Below are positions 34,691-43,639 of a DNA stretch of 64,000 nt, piece after piece. The notes beneath the pieces are model-generated. The model did not search any database, was not told the DNA's origin, and was given only the letters and a program-made list of their open reading frames with translations. Positions within the stretch are counted from its first letter, which is position 1, and each line of letters opens with the position of its first letter. Source of the stretch: Olavius algarvensis Delta 4 endosymbiont (GTDB lineage Bacteria; Desulfobacterota; Desulfobacteria; Desulfobacterales; CAJINA01); the NCBI GenBank assembly GCA_905176665.1, contig CAJINA010000188.1, positions 124,001 to 188,000 of the forward strand, read 5' to 3'. The translations under genes were made by a program, and so were the position numbers.

Positions 34691-36631
34691 ATGAATATAA
34701 TCAAACCAGGAAAATTAATTACCTTGTTGATATTGGCGCTCATATTTGGATCTCTGGCCGTGAATAACGCCGTGGCCGTTGATCCCTTCGTCATATCCGA
34801 GGCCAAATTAACCGCAAATGACGCTGCTTCAGATGACCGATTTGGCTACTCTGTTTCCATCAGCGGGGATACAGCGGTGGTCGGTGCTTATGGTGACGAT
34901 GACGCAGGTTCAGGTTCAGGTTCTGCCTATGTGTTCAGGTATGACGGAACAGCATGGGTTCAAGAGGCCAAATTAACCGCAGATGACGCTGAAACAGGTG
35001 ACCAATTCGGCTGGTCTGTGTCCATCAGTGGGGGTAAAGTGCTCGTTGGTGCTCGTTTTGACGATGACGCAGCTTCAGGTTCAGGTTCCGCCTATGTGTT
35101 CAGGTATGAAGGAACAACATCAACATGGATTCAAGAGGCCAAATTAACCGCAGATGACGCTGCTAGTTTTGACCTATTCGGCGAATCTGTGTCCATCAGC
35201 GGGGATACAGCGCTGGTCGGTGCTCAAGGTGGCGGTGTCACAGGTTCCGCCTATGTGTTCAGGTATGAAGGAACAACATCAACATGGATTCAAGAAGCCA
35301 AATTAACCGCAAATGACGCTGCTCCAGGTGACGTTTTCGGCTGGTCTGTGTCCATCAGTGGGGATACAGCGCTTGTCGGTAATTATCGTGACGATGACGC
35401 AGGTTCAGAATCAGGTTCCGCCTATGTGTTCTGGTATGACGGAACAACATGGATTCAAGAGGCCAAATTAACCGCAAATGACGCTGCTCCAGGTGACCTT
35501 TTCGGCTGGTCTGTGTCCATCAGTGGGGATACGGCGCTGGTCGGTGCTTTTGGTGACGATGACGCAGGTTCATCATCAGGTTCGGCCTATGTGTTCTGGT
35601 ATGACGGAACAACATGGATTCAAGAGGCCAAATTAACCGCAAATGATGCTGCTGGTTTTGACCGATTCGGCAGATCTGTATCCATCAGTGGGGGTACTGC
35701 GCTGATCGGTGCTCTTTTTGGCGATGGCGTAGTTTCAAATTCAGGTTCGGCCTATGTGTTCAGGTATAGCGGCACAGGATGGGTTGAGGAGGCCAAATTA
35801 ACCGCAAATGACGCAGCTCAAGGTGACTTTTTCGGCTGGTCGGTTTACATAAGTGGGGATACAGCGCTGGTCGGTGCTTGGGGTGACGATGACGCAGGTT
35901 CATTTTCAGGTTCGGCCTATGTGTTCACTATAGAGTCTGCAAACCAACCCCCCGTGGCAGATGCGGGTCCGGATCGGATAGTGGAATTGGAATCATATGA
36001 GGGAACTTTGGTCACGCTAGATGGCGCTGATTCAACCGACCCCGACTCCACACCGGATACCAACGACGATATTGTTTCTTTCGAGTGGTACGAGGGGGCG
36101 GCCTTGCTGGGGAATGGTGAATTTATAGACTATACTTTCCCTCTGGGCGAACACATCATTGCATTGGTGGTCACCGACAGCGCTGGAGAGTCCGATGAAG
36201 ACAATGTGACCATTACGGTTGTAGATACCACACCACCCGATGTCACAGCTGAATTCGTACCAATAGGCGAAGTGGATGACGATGAAGGCCGGTTTCGTAT
36301 TCAATATACTTGCAGCGACATTAGCGGCTCTGGTGTAGTTTCCGCAGCAGAACTCAACGATATACAAGTAACCAACGGTCAATTGGTAGCGTTGGAAGTT
36401 GATGACGATAATGAAGTGGAGTGGGATGACGGAATACTGGAAATTGAAGCCCAATCCTTTCAGCTTAAAGTGGTTTGTGAGGATGCTGCCGGAAATGTTG
36501 CGGTCGCCAAAGTAACACCTCCCCTTGGACAGCACAATGACGATGATGACGATGACGATGACGACGATGACGGCGACGATGACAACGACGACGATGACAA
36601 TGACGATGACAATGACGATGACGACGATTAA
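34691..36631 (+). CDS. exported FG-GAP/integrin-like repeat protein with PKD domain and poly-Asp tail
   Basis: 646 residues. A signal peptide (1-29, KLITLLILALIFGSLAVNNAVA) is followed by seven tandem repeats of about 53-57 residues (37-415), each beginning EAKLTA(N/D)DAA, then FGxSVSISG, (A/L)VGA, D-rich loop and SGSAYVF: the FG-GAP beta-propeller blade, where the Asp loop binds calcium. Seven blades fit a closed propeller. A PKD-like domain (about 418-515, PVADAGPD ... ADSTDPDS) and an Ig-like part follow. The last 31 residues (616-646) are 26 Asp, 4 Asn and 1 Gly. Likely a surface or secreted adhesin or calcium-binding protein; no LPXTG or other sorting signal. Codon use is AT-richer than its neighbours, suggesting transfer. 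Confidence 0.8.
   Translation: MNIIKPGKLITLLILALIFGSLAVNNAVAVDPFVISEAKLTANDAASDDRFGYSVSISGDTAVVGAYGDDDAGSGSGSAYVFRYDGTAWVQEAKLTADDAETGDQFGWSVSISGGKVLVGARFDDDAASGSGSAYVFRYEGTTSTWIQEAKLTADDAASFDLFGESVSISGDTALVGAQGGGVTGSAYVFRYEGTTSTWIQEAKLTANDAAPGDVFGWSVSISGDTALVGNYRDDDAGSESGSAYVFWYDGTTWIQEAKLTANDAAPGDLFGWSVSISGDTALVGAFGDDDAGSSSGSAYVFWYDGTTWIQEAKLTANDAAGFDRFGRSVSISGGTALIGALFGDGVVSNSGSAYVFRYSGTGWVEEAKLTANDAAQGDFFGWSVYISGDTALVGAWGDDDAGSFSGSAYVFTIESANQPPVADAGPDRIVELESYEGTLVTLDGADSTDPDSTPDTNDDIVSFEWYEGAALLGNGEFIDYTFPLGEHIIALVVTDSAGESDEDNVTITVVDTTPPDVTAEFVPIGEVDDDEGRFRIQYTCSDISGSGVVSAAELNDIQVTNGQLVALEVDDDNEVEWDDGILEIEAQSFQLKVVCEDAAGNVAVAKVTPPLGQHNDDDDDDDDDDDGDDDNDDDDNDDDNDDDDD
34799..35936 (+). repeat. 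seven in-gene tandem repeats of 159-171 bp
   Basis: Units begin with GAGGCCAAATTAACCGCA at about 34799, 34964, 35135, 35294, 35459, 35624 and 35789. Units 4 and 5 are nearly identical at DNA level, so duplication is recent. They encode the propeller blades. Confidence 0.85.
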
Positions 36632-36672
36632 GTAAAAAACATAGGTGTTGCAAGCATCAGATTGGACAACAG

Positions 36673-36703
36673 AGGCAGGGTCAGACGACCCTGCCTTCTT
36701 CTT
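36673..36703 (+). terminator. intrinsic terminator of the FG-GAP gene
   Basis: AGGCAGGGTC, loop AGAC, GACCCTGCCT followed by TCTTCTTT. Perfect 10-bp stem, 41 bases past the stop. Confidence 0.75.
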
Positions 36704-36712
36704 TGCATAACG

Positions 36713-36769
36713 AAGGGGGTCAGACCTACACTTTGACAAACAATGTCAAAGTGTAGGTCTGACCCCCTT
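36713..36769. repeat. perfect 26-bp-arm hairpin, REP-like (GGGGGTCAGACCT type)
   Basis: The arm 36713-36738 (AAGGGGGTCAGACCTACAC...) is the exact reverse complement of 36744-36769, loop AACAA. TT follows. It is the intact relative of 34439-34494. Perfect arms this long point to recent movement or strong upkeep. Confidence 0.85.
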
Positions 36770-36829
36770 TTGTATCCGTAGTGCAACAGGTTGGGAATTC
36801 GGCATTTGCATTTTAAGATATAGAGACAA

Positions 36830-37825
36830 TTACAGCAAAAACGGTTTGTTATCCCGAGGAGGCGTCGGCATGACGGTGAGGGTGGTCTGCCGATCACCCT
36901 GGATAACCAACACTTCGGCGGGATCGCCGGCCGGTGCCTTGCTGTAGCCCGCACAGATGGCCGCCGCCTGTTTGGCCGTGGCCTCGTCGCAACCGTTAGG
37001 TACCAGGGATACGGGTCCCGGGCAGTTCTCAACCCGGAACTCGACATCCATGTCCGGATCGATCAGGGCCTCAATCTTTTCATTTTCCACTTTTGAACGC
37101 CCCACAATCAACTTGTGATCCGCGTTCAAACGCAGGTGGCGTCCGCAGCTCAGCAAATAGAACTCGGCATCCCGGTAAGTATCCTGGTAATTGAACAGAT
37201 CGCGCAGACGGGTGGCATAACCTTTCTCGGTGAGCAAGCAACCTCCGGCCGGCGAAGGAAAATCTTTCACTCCCCATCTGTCCGCAAGTTCCAACTGGGG
37301 TTTGCGCGAGCGCCCTGAAAAATTCAACAATTGATCTCGATCCACCAGGCCTTCTTTTTCCGGCCGGGTAACGGGTAAATTCTGTGCGGACAGCGGTCGG
37401 ACGATAGCGCCGTCATATCCGGAATTTTTCTCAACATACCGCAATGAGTTCTTGTTCTGCGACATGGGCCGCTGACCGGACACTTCACCGCTGAAAAGAA
37501 AGTCGAATCCCCGGGACTGCATCTCCTCGCCTGCCAGGCGAAACATGAGGGCATGGCAGTCCATGCAAGGATTCATCTGTTTGCCATAACCGGCCGGCGG
37601 GTTTTTCAGCATCTCCAGGTAGGTTGGTAAAATGCGTTTGACCGTAATCGGGATGTCGTTCAGCCGGGCGGCTCGCCGGGCTTTGTCGGCCGAAAAAAAC
37701 GGCGTTTCAAAGGTGATCCATTCAACCTCGATACCCTGGTTGCGTAACACCAATGCGGCCAATATGCTGTCCAGCCCGCCTGAACACAAACCCAAGGCGC
37801 TTACTTTTTTTTTATCTGGTGCCAT
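36830..37825 (-). CDS. PP-loop ATPase, tRNA-thiolation-like (MnmA/ThiI-related)
   Basis: 331 residues. SGGLDSILAALVL (15-27) is the pyrophosphatase-loop that adenylates the substrate. KQMNPCMDCHALMF and SPAGGCLLTEKGYATRLRDL are conserved Cys-containing stretches of a bacterial family annotated near ThiI and MnmA; the C-terminal part (SCGRHLRLNADHKLIVGR) resembles an NFACT-R/DUF814 RNA-binding segment. A role in tRNA sulfur transfer is inferred. It is not a canonical MnmA, as the full-length catalytic CysxxCys spacing is missing. It is transcribed alone; a palindromic element lies upstream. Confidence 0.65.
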   Translation of the reverse strand: MAPDKKKVSALGLCSGGLDSILAALVLRNQGIEVEWITFETPFFSADKARRAARLNDIPITVKRILPTYLEMLKNPPAGYGKQMNPCMDCHALMFRLAGEEMQSRGFDFLFSGEVSGQRPMSQNKNSLRYVEKNSGYDGAIVRPLSAQNLPVTRPEKEGLVDRDQLLNFSGRSRKPQLELADRWGVKDFPSPAGGCLLTEKGYATRLRDLFNYQDTYRDAEFYLLSCGRHLRLNADHKLIVGRSKVENEKIEALIDPDMDVEFRVENCPGPVSLVPNGCDEATAKQAAAICAGYSKAPAGDPAEVLVIQGDRQTTLTVMPTPPRDNKPFLL

Positions 37826-37946
37826 AGCAGCTTGGTATCCTACAACCTTATTACCCCATCACCATTCACAGATGGCATCGGTTATAATAAGGGTGCCGGG
37901 TAAGTTTTACAAGGGCAGCCGAACAAGAATGGGGCCGGGTCGCGTC

Positions 37947-38092
37947 TAGAACCTATCTCAAAAAACGGATTTTGGTTCAAAATCAAGGCGGCCGTGAGGT
38001 TCAACCCGGAGGAATACTCCAGTATTTTGAGGACTTGAACCGAGCGCCCAACGCCGAGTTTGGGCCAAAAGACTTTTTTGAGATAGGTTCTA
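37947..38092 (+). repeat. 146-bp palindromic element, copy 9 (on the histidine kinase stop codon)
   Basis: TAGAACCTATCTCAAAAAA at the left and TTTTTTGAGATAGGTTCTA at the right: a perfect 19-base terminal inverted repeat. Core TTTTGGTTCAAAATCAAGG, CCGGAGGAATAC, GAGGACTTGAA, CGCCCAACGCCGAGTTTGGG. The last CTA (38090-38092) is the TAG stop codon of the minus-strand kinase. Confidence 0.9.
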
Positions 38093-39688
38093 AGCCTTGA
38101 CTTCGTCCAGGACGTCCCTCACGGTGTGGGCGAGCTTTCCCAGGATGACCGGCTTCATCAAAAAGGCACTGACACCGGCAGCGCGAGCCATCTCTTCGGA
38201 TACGGATTCGCTGTAGCCGGTACAGAGGATGATGGGCATATCCGGCCGAACGTTAATACACTCGCGAGCCAGGTCAAGGCCGGTGATCTGGGGCATGGTC
38301 TGGTCGGTAATGATCAGGTCAAATTTATGCGGTTGTTTTCTAAACTCTTCCAGGGCCGTAGCGCTGGATTGACGGGGCACTACGGCATACCCCAGGCGCA
38401 AAAGAATGCGCTCCTGGGTTTCCAGCAACACGCCATCATCGTCCACCAGCAGAATCCGTTCATTGCCGGTGGGGATGACCTGGCTGTGATTTCGTTCGGC
38501 CTGCTCGGTATCGGCGGTAATCATGGGCAGCAGTACGTGAAAAACGGCACCTTTACCCGGTTTGCTGAAAACCGTGATCGCACCATCATGGTTTTTGACA
38601 ATACCGTGAACCACTGACAACCCCATACCGGTGCCCTCATCCACCTGCTTGGTGGTAAAAAAGGGATCGAAGATCCGCTCCACTACATCCGCTGGAATCC
38701 CCTGCCCGGTGTCCATGACACTCAACAGGGCGTATTGCCCGGGGGCCAGATTCTGGTGCCGGACCGTTTCATCTTCATCCAGAGATATTTTGGACAGGCT
38801 GATACCAAGTGTCCCACCGGTGTCACGCATGGCATGGGCGGCATTGGTGCAAAGGTTGACCAACACTTGGCTGACCTGGGTCAAGTCAGCCAGGATGGTC
38901 ATATCTTCCTCGGCGATGTTCTGCTTGATTTCAATTGTCGTGGGCAGAGATGAACGCAATAGTTTCAGGGATTCCTTGACGATGGTGCTGATTTTCAGGG
39001 GGCGCTTTTCCTGGGACGAATGGCGGCTGAAATTCAGGATTTGGGTGACCAGGTCCTTGGCCCGCCGGCTAGCTTCCTCGACCCGTTGGATATGGTAGTG
39101 AGCCCGGTTGTTGTTTTCATCAATCTCGGTCTTCACCAATTCTACGTTGCCGGTGATAATCCACAGTATATTGTTGAAATCATGTGCAATACCTCCGGCC
39201 AGCGTACCAACCGCCTCCATTTTCTGGGATTGCAGCAGCTGCGACGCGTACCGTTTCTTGTCTTTTTCCGTACGGACATGCCGGGTAACATCTGTAGCGG
39301 TAATAATGGCACCATCCGCAAAGGGGGCCATTTTCACGGACAGATAGCGTCCCTTGTAGCCCAGACCTGGAAACTCTTTGGGCAGACCGGTTTGAATACA
39401 CTCCATCAATTCGCTGCGCATATCGATGTTGTGATTGCCGGCAAAATCGGCGGTATACATCCGGTCTCCGATTTGGGGGCAGCGTTCGCCCGGACGCTTG
39501 ACACCGGCATCCCGGCGCCGTTGATTGACATCCACCACCCGGCCCTCTCGATCAACTATGACGGCCTCGAAAGGACTGCTCAAAAAGACATTCCGATACG
39601 TCTCAAGGTCGGCTGTCAGCCGGGTAATGTCTTGCTCCAGCCGGGCAACCTTGGTTTGCAGCTCATCTGTGGTGGCTTTTTTCGACAT
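38090..39688 (-). CDS. PAS-domain hybrid sensor histidine kinase with C-terminal receiver
   Basis: 532 residues, no membrane segment. An N-terminal coiled coil (8-32), PAS domain (about 33-140, AVIVDREGRVVDVNQRRRDAG), HisKA with phospho-acceptor His169 in GTLAGGIAHDFNNIL, HATPase with NLCTNAAHAM (N box), DTGQGIP (G1) and GTGMGLSVV (G2), and a receiver domain (about 415-530) with the phospho-Asp in DLIITDQTMP and the Lys in FLMKP. A cytoplasmic phosphorelay kinase; its signal and partner are unknown, with no response regulator nearby. The stop codon belongs to repeat copy 9. Confidence 0.88.
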   Translation of the reverse strand: MSKKATTDELQTKVARLEQDITRLTADLETYRNVFLSSPFEAVIVDREGRVVDVNQRRRDAGVKRPGERCPQIGDRMYTADFAGNHNIDMRSELMECIQTGLPKEFPGLGYKGRYLSVKMAPFADGAIITATDVTRHVRTEKDKKRYASQLLQSQKMEAVGTLAGGIAHDFNNILWIITGNVELVKTEIDENNNRAHYHIQRVEEASRRAKDLVTQILNFSRHSSQEKRPLKISTIVKESLKLLRSSLPTTIEIKQNIAEEDMTILADLTQVSQVLVNLCTNAAHAMRDTGGTLGISLSKISLDEDETVRHQNLAPGQYALLSVMDTGQGIPADVVERIFDPFFTTKQVDEGTGMGLSVVHGIVKNHDGAITVFSKPGKGAVFHVLLPMITADTEQAERNHSQVIPTGNERILLVDDDGVLLETQERILLRLGYAVVPRQSSATALEEFRKQPHKFDLIITDQTMPQITGLDLARECINVRPDMPIILCTGYSESVSEEMARAAGVSAFLMKPVILGKLAHTVRDVLDEVKA

Positions 39689-39972
39689 GGCATTTACGCT
39701 CGACAGTCGGGGAAACGCACGTCCGGTTCGACCCCCTTCAGTCCGTGATTTTCTCTAAAGAGCAATTATAGGCTACTCAAACTTCAAATGTCAATTAATT
39801 CAGTTGATTATAGTCTTAGAAAACAGGTGCGGTCTCATAGGGCAGTACCGCTGCCGGGTAGGCAGCCGGCGGGGTTTGGTCCGGTACCAGATCGCTACGG
39901 GATGTAAAGCCGCGCTCGAAATAGGACCTGGACCTGATTGCGGTGCAGGGCCGCCGGACAGTAATGCCGGGG

Positions 39973-40707
39973 CTACTTTTTGAATACCTTTTGCAGCAAT
40001 TCGGTCACCCGGGCGGCGGGATCCTTGCGGATCTTGCGCTCTTCCTGCTCGATCATGAAAAAGAGCCCATCGAGGGCCTTGCCGGTCACATAAGCGTCCA
40101 GGTCAAAGTGCAATGCTTCCGCAAAAGGTAACCGGCTGATGCTGCTGTCCAAGTCCTGCCAGGCGCGGGTAACCCCTACTTCAGCCATGGCGTTGTGGAC
40201 CAGGGGCGTGAAAAGCTCGGTCAGCTGGTCGGTGGTTTTCGCCTGGAAATAGAGCGTGGCTTCATTCTCACGTCCCTCTAAAATGGATTTGGCATCCCCA
40301 AAGGTCATCTGGGTGATCGCATCCCAGAAGAGCTTGCGCGCCTGGGGGGCAGCCTCTTCCGCCGCGCGATTCATGCTGAGTTCAAACGCGTCCACCTGGT
40401 CCCCGAAACCGGCCGTTCTGAGGAAGGACTCCACCTGCCGGACCTTTTCCGGCAGCAGAATTTTAACATCGGGATGCCGGTAAAAACCATCAACCCGGGA
40501 TAACAGACGCACTGAATTATCCGTACCGATTTCCAGAGCCTCCTTGAGTCCCTGGACAATTTCATTTTCACTCAGGCCGGCATTTGCCTCCAGGGCATCT
40601 TGCAGGGTCTTTTTCAGAAAATCCTCGAACCCGGCCCGGGCTGCCCCGGCCGACAACGTGACCAACAAGGTCACTCCCAAAACGAGCACCGTGTTACGCA
40701 GTTTCAT
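39973..40707 (-). CDS. DUF4197 exported protein
   Basis: 244 residues from ATG 40707 (GGGGAG 6 bases upstream; two further ATGs lie within the RBS). A signal peptide (KLRNTVLVLGVTLLVTLSAGAARA) leads into a helical periplasmic domain typical of DUF4197: FLKKTLQDALEANAGLSENEIVQGLKEALEIGTDNSV, then HPDVKILLPEKVRQVE and FWDAITQMTFGDAKSILEG. The family is found in many Gram-negatives and has no known function. Monocistronic, divergent from the hydrolase gene. Confidence 0.82.
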   Translation of the reverse strand: MKLRNTVLVLGVTLLVTLSAGAARAGFEDFLKKTLQDALEANAGLSENEIVQGLKEALEIGTDNSVRLLSRVDGFYRHPDVKILLPEKVRQVESFLRTAGFGDQVDAFELSMNRAAEEAAPQARKLFWDAITQMTFGDAKSILEGRENEATLYFQAKTTDQLTELFTPLVHNAMAEVGVTRAWQDLDSSISRLPFAEALHFDLDAYVTGKALDGLFFMIEQEERKIRKDPAARVTELLQKVFKK

Positions 40708-40819
40708 GCCCATCTCCCCCATATGTCTATTGGATTGTCATCCGCCCCAGCGTATCCGTTCAATCTGAACCTGACCGTAACGCTTTTAAATTAAGAACCT
40801 TTTGAAAACAAGAAAAATG

Positions 40820-40848
40820 TTCTCATCCCCTCTGGGATGGATTATACT
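40820..40848 (+). promoter_or_regulatory. possible promoter of the hydrolase-cupin pair
   Basis: TTCTCA (40820-40825), 17 bases, TATACT (40843-40848). The -10 is good, the -35 only partial (4 of 6). Confidence 0.4.
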
Positions 40849-40895
40849 GCCGGGACGTATCGGCTGCGTGTCGATCTTTGCACAAAGGAGCCTCC

Positions 40896-41747
40896 ATGCA
40901 CCCGGCCCTCAGGATAACACTTGGCATTATCGGCATCTACCTGGCCTATTGCGGCCTGCTGTTCGTCTTTCAGCGCCAGATGCTCTTCCCCCGCTACATG
41001 GTCATGACCCGCGACAGCCTGCCCGCCGGTTTTCCAGGACTTGAAAGCATCTGGCTCGAATTGCCGGGCATGCGCGTCGAAGCCTGGTTCCTGCCGGCCC
41101 GGCCCCAGATCCGACCGGCGCCGGTCGTCATCATCACACACGGCAATGCTGAATCCATCGACTTCCTGCCGGATGAGTTCCAGCCATTTACCGAACGCGG
41201 TGTATCGCTTTTTATGGTGGAGTTCCCCGGGTACGGCCGTTCGCTGGGCTCTCCCTCCCAGCAGACCATCAACGATATCATGTTGAAAGCCTATGACGTG
41301 GTAGCCGCCCGTCCAGATGTTGATGCCACCCGGATCATCCTGATGGGACGCAGCCTCGGGGGTGGTGCCGTGTGCCAGTTGGCCGCCCGGCGTCCCATCC
41401 GCGGACTTATGCTCGTCTCGGCCTTTACAAGCGTCACCGCATTTGCGCCGCGGTACCTGGTCCCGCCATTTTTGGTAAAAGATCCGTTTGACAATCTGGC
41501 CGTGATCCGCGTCTTAAACAAGCCCGTACTGATCATACACGGCACCCGGGACGAGATTATCCCGTATCGACACGGGCAGGAACTGGCTGCCGGGGCACCG
41601 GATGGCAAACTGGTATCTTTCAATAGCGGACACAACGACCTGCCTACAGACAGCAGGCAGTTCTGGCAGGCGATTGACGAATTCATACAAAGGGTTGCGC
41701 TTTTCCCACAGGACAATGCGGCAATCGAATCTCAAGGAGGTTCATGA
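40896..41747 (+). CDS. alpha/beta hydrolase, membrane-anchored (Bem46-like)
   Basis: 283 residues from ATG 40896 (AAAGGAG upstream). An N-terminal anchor (ITLGIIGIYLAYCGLLFVF), then VVIITHGNAESI (oxyanion region), the nucleophile in ILMGRSLGGGAVCQL, Asp in HGTRDEIIP and His in NSGHNDLP make a full Ser-Asp-His triad. It cleaves an ester or thioester of unknown identity in or near the membrane. ATGA overlap with the cupin gene indicates one transcript. Confidence 0.85.
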   Translation: MHPALRITLGIIGIYLAYCGLLFVFQRQMLFPRYMVMTRDSLPAGFPGLESIWLELPGMRVEAWFLPARPQIRPAPVVIITHGNAESIDFLPDEFQPFTERGVSLFMVEFPGYGRSLGSPSQQTINDIMLKAYDVVAARPDVDATRIILMGRSLGGGAVCQLAARRPIRGLMLVSAFTSVTAFAPRYLVPPFLVKDPFDNLAVIRVLNKPVLIIHGTRDEIIPYRHGQELAAGAPDGKLVSFNSGHNDLPTDSRQFWQAIDEFIQRVALFPQDNAAIESQGGS

Positions 41748-42190
41748 GTATGACCTCATCACTGTTCGTGCAGATGGCCAAAATTCAAACTGACCCGGCC
41801 ATGCAGCCGGACGCCCGGGGTGCCCGCAAACTGGCCGTAACCCAGGTTTATAACCAGGCCGAAGCGCCAGCACGCGATTCGCGCTGGGAACCGCCACCCG
41901 ACGCCCAACAGCCGTGCCCGGTTTTAGAACTCCCGGGGACTGAAATGGCGGTCTTCAATGAACACGCCGATCAGCAGCGGCATTTTCACGAACAGGCCAC
42001 TGAAATCTACGTGGTTGCCAACGGATCCATGGTCGTCGAAGTTGACGGGGCAATCCATCATTTACACCCGGGAGATGCCGTTATCATCGGTCCGGGCGTG
42101 CCCCACGAAATAAGAAAACAGGGGCTTAAATTCACCAGCTATGTTATAAGTTCCAACTGTGGCGGTCCCAGAGACAAATTCCCGGCCTGA
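41744..42190 (+). CDS. cupin-domain protein
   Basis: 148 residues, AAGGAGG before the ATG, overlapping the hydrolase stop by four bases. The cupin barrel is at 60-140: HADQQRHFHEQATEIYVVANGSMVVEVDG (metal ligands His-x-His, Glu) and HLHPGDAVIIGPGVPHEIRK (second His). Small cupins bind a metal and act as isomerases, dioxygenases or sensors; the activity here is open. Repeat copy 10 begins one base after its TGA. Confidence 0.8.
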   Translation: MSMTSSLFVQMAKIQTDPAMQPDARGARKLAVTQVYNQAEAPARDSRWEPPPDAQQPCPVLELPGTEMAVFNEHADQQRHFHEQATEIYVVANGSMVVEVDGAIHHLHPGDAVIIGPGVPHEIRKQGLKFTSYVISSNCGGPRDKFPA

Positions 42191-42191
42191 C

Positions 42192-42338
42192 CAGAACCTA
42201 TCTCAAAAATGAAATTTGGTTCAAAAAGTCAAGGCGGCCGCGAGGTTCAACCCGGAGAAATACTATCGTATTTTGAGGTCTTGCACCGAGCGCCGAACGC
42301 CGAGTTTGGGCCTAAAGACTTATTTGAGATGGGTTCTA
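42192..42338 (+). repeat. 146-bp palindromic element, copy 10 (after the cupin gene)
   Basis: Left CAGAACCTATCTCAAAAAT, right TTTGAGATGGGTTCTA; the left TA is CA here. Core TTTGGTTCAAAAAGTCAAGG, CCGGAGAAATAC, CGCCGAACGCCGAGTTTGGG. The frame of the downstream cyclophilin stays open through the element to 42209. Confidence 0.87.
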
Positions 42339-42448
42339 ATGACAACCGTCAAGTCCTTAAGGCCCGGCCGCTCAAATGGATAACTTCCCTGGTTGATCGG
42401 TTATCGGCTTCCCCTAAACGCTGCCAGGCGAGAAAGGACATTCCGCAT

Positions 42449-43282
42449 ATGAAAAACCTGCTGTGCTTGGCGACCCTGACTCTGGCCGTGATGTTTGTCG
42501 CACCGGCCTACGGTTCGAGCGGGATGACCGGCGAAAATCCTATATACATCATTAAAACCAATCAGGGTGAAATAGAGGTAGAACTGTTTGCTGCCCAGGC
42601 ACCGGCGACCGTACGCAATTTCGTCGAGCTGGCTGCCGGCAACAAGGCCTTCACCGATCCCGCCACTCAGAAGGAGGTCAGACGACCTTTTTACAACGGA
42701 CTGATTTTCCACCGGGTCATTAAGGATTTTATGATTCAGGGCGGGTGCCCGCTGGGCAACGGTACCGGGGACCCCGGCTATCGGTTTGAGGATGAAATAA
42801 ATGCCGATGCCCTGGGTTTGGATAAAGTCAAAGCCATGGACATGCAGCGCGGTCCCCACCCCTATCTCGGTATTCGCAGTCAGCGTGAATTCCAGGCAAT
42901 GCTGCTGGTGCCTTTATTCCGAAAAATGGGTATCAGCTCCCGCGAGGACCTGGATAAACGCAAGGGCGATGTCGACAGTGCCCTGGCCGAACTTACCCTC
43001 AAACAAGCCTATGAAAATATGGGCTACCGTTACAGTGCCGGTGGTTCCGGCCAGCAACCCGTAAGGGGCTCCCTGGCGATGGCCAATGCCGGTCCGAACA
43101 CCAATGGCTCCCAGTTTTTTATCAACCTGGCGGATACGCCCTGGCTGGCCGGAAAGCACACTGTTTTCGGGCGGGTTACAGACGGCATGGCCGTGGTTGA
43201 CAAAATCGGACAGGTCCCGGTCGCCGCCCAGGGGAAACCGGCCACGGATGTCACAATCATATCGATAAGACCCAAAGAATAG
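42449..43282 (+). CDS. exported cyclophilin-type peptidyl-prolyl isomerase
   Basis: 277 residues from ATG 42449 (AAAGGA upstream). A signal peptide ([21 protein letters not shown]) is followed by the cyclophilin fold: [66 protein letters not shown] and, after an insert of about 75 residues ([15 protein letters not shown] ... [14 protein letters not shown]), the end [21 protein letters not shown]. It speeds proline isomerisation during folding in the periplasm. The insert is known in a subgroup of these enzymes. The possible longer start at 42209 lies in repeat copy 10 and is unlikely. Confidence 0.88.
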   Translation: MKNLLCLATLTLAVMFVAPAYGSSGMTGENPIYIIKTNQGEIEVELFAAQAPATVRNFVELAAGNKAFTDPATQKEVRRPFYNGLIFHRVIKDFMIQGGCPLGNGTGDPGYRFEDEINADALGLDKVKAMDMQRGPHPYLGIRSQREFQAMLLVPLFRKMGISSREDLDKRKGDVDSALAELTLKQAYENMGYRYSAGGSGQQPVRGSLAMANAGPNTNGSQFFINLADTPWLAGKHTVFGRVTDGMAVVDKIGQVPVAAQGKPATDVTIISIRPKE

Positions 43283-43579
43283 ACGCCGCCAGATGCCCGA
43301 CCGCCCGGCGGCCGGAAGAAACAATTGACTTTTACAGGGCGGCTGTTTACATCCATAGTAGCATTTGCAGAGTTCGCTATTTGGACCAATAACTTTACGA
43401 ACGGCTATCTCAAGATTTACACCTATGCCTGCATTGACTCCTGCATCTCAATTTCCTGTTCGCCTGGGATTCCAGGCGGCGGCCGCAGCGGAAACAGTCC
43501 GCTGACGGTCATCCGCATATAGGCAGCAACCAGCTTTTCGACCGCCAGGGACTGAACAAATGGTCCGTGGCGTTTTTTT
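43283..43579. other. noncoding stretch
   Basis: GC hairpin debris at 43287-43320 and a weak minus-strand ORF (43423-43662) without an RBS. Its part reading LAVEKLVAAYMRMTVSGLF could be a remnant of a lost gene, but I cannot identify it. Confidence 0.35.
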
Positions 43580-43607
43580 ACCCCGGGCCGCAAAACCCGG
43601 GGTTTTT
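43580..43607 (+). terminator. intrinsic terminator before the aminotransferase remnant
   Basis: ACCCCGGG, loop CCGCAAAA, CCCGGGGT followed by TTTT. Stem of 8 GC-rich pairs. Confidence 0.7.
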
Positions 43608-43639
43608 CAGTTTGTCCCCGGGACTGCAGAGGAGTAAGC

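Noticed and set aside
34799..35936. regularly spaced repeats resembling an array
   Set aside because: The units are 159-171 bp, coding and in frame; not CRISPR. No CRISPR array or cas gene was seen anywhere in the window.
36032..36739. minus-strand ORF rich in Val/Ile
   Set aside because: It is the antisense of the FG-GAP gene; the Val-Ile run is the reverse reading of poly-Asp GAC/GAT codons.
42209..42448. longer N-terminus of the cyclophilin
   Set aside because: The extension is a translation of palindromic element copy 10, and the downstream ATG has an RBS and signal peptide.
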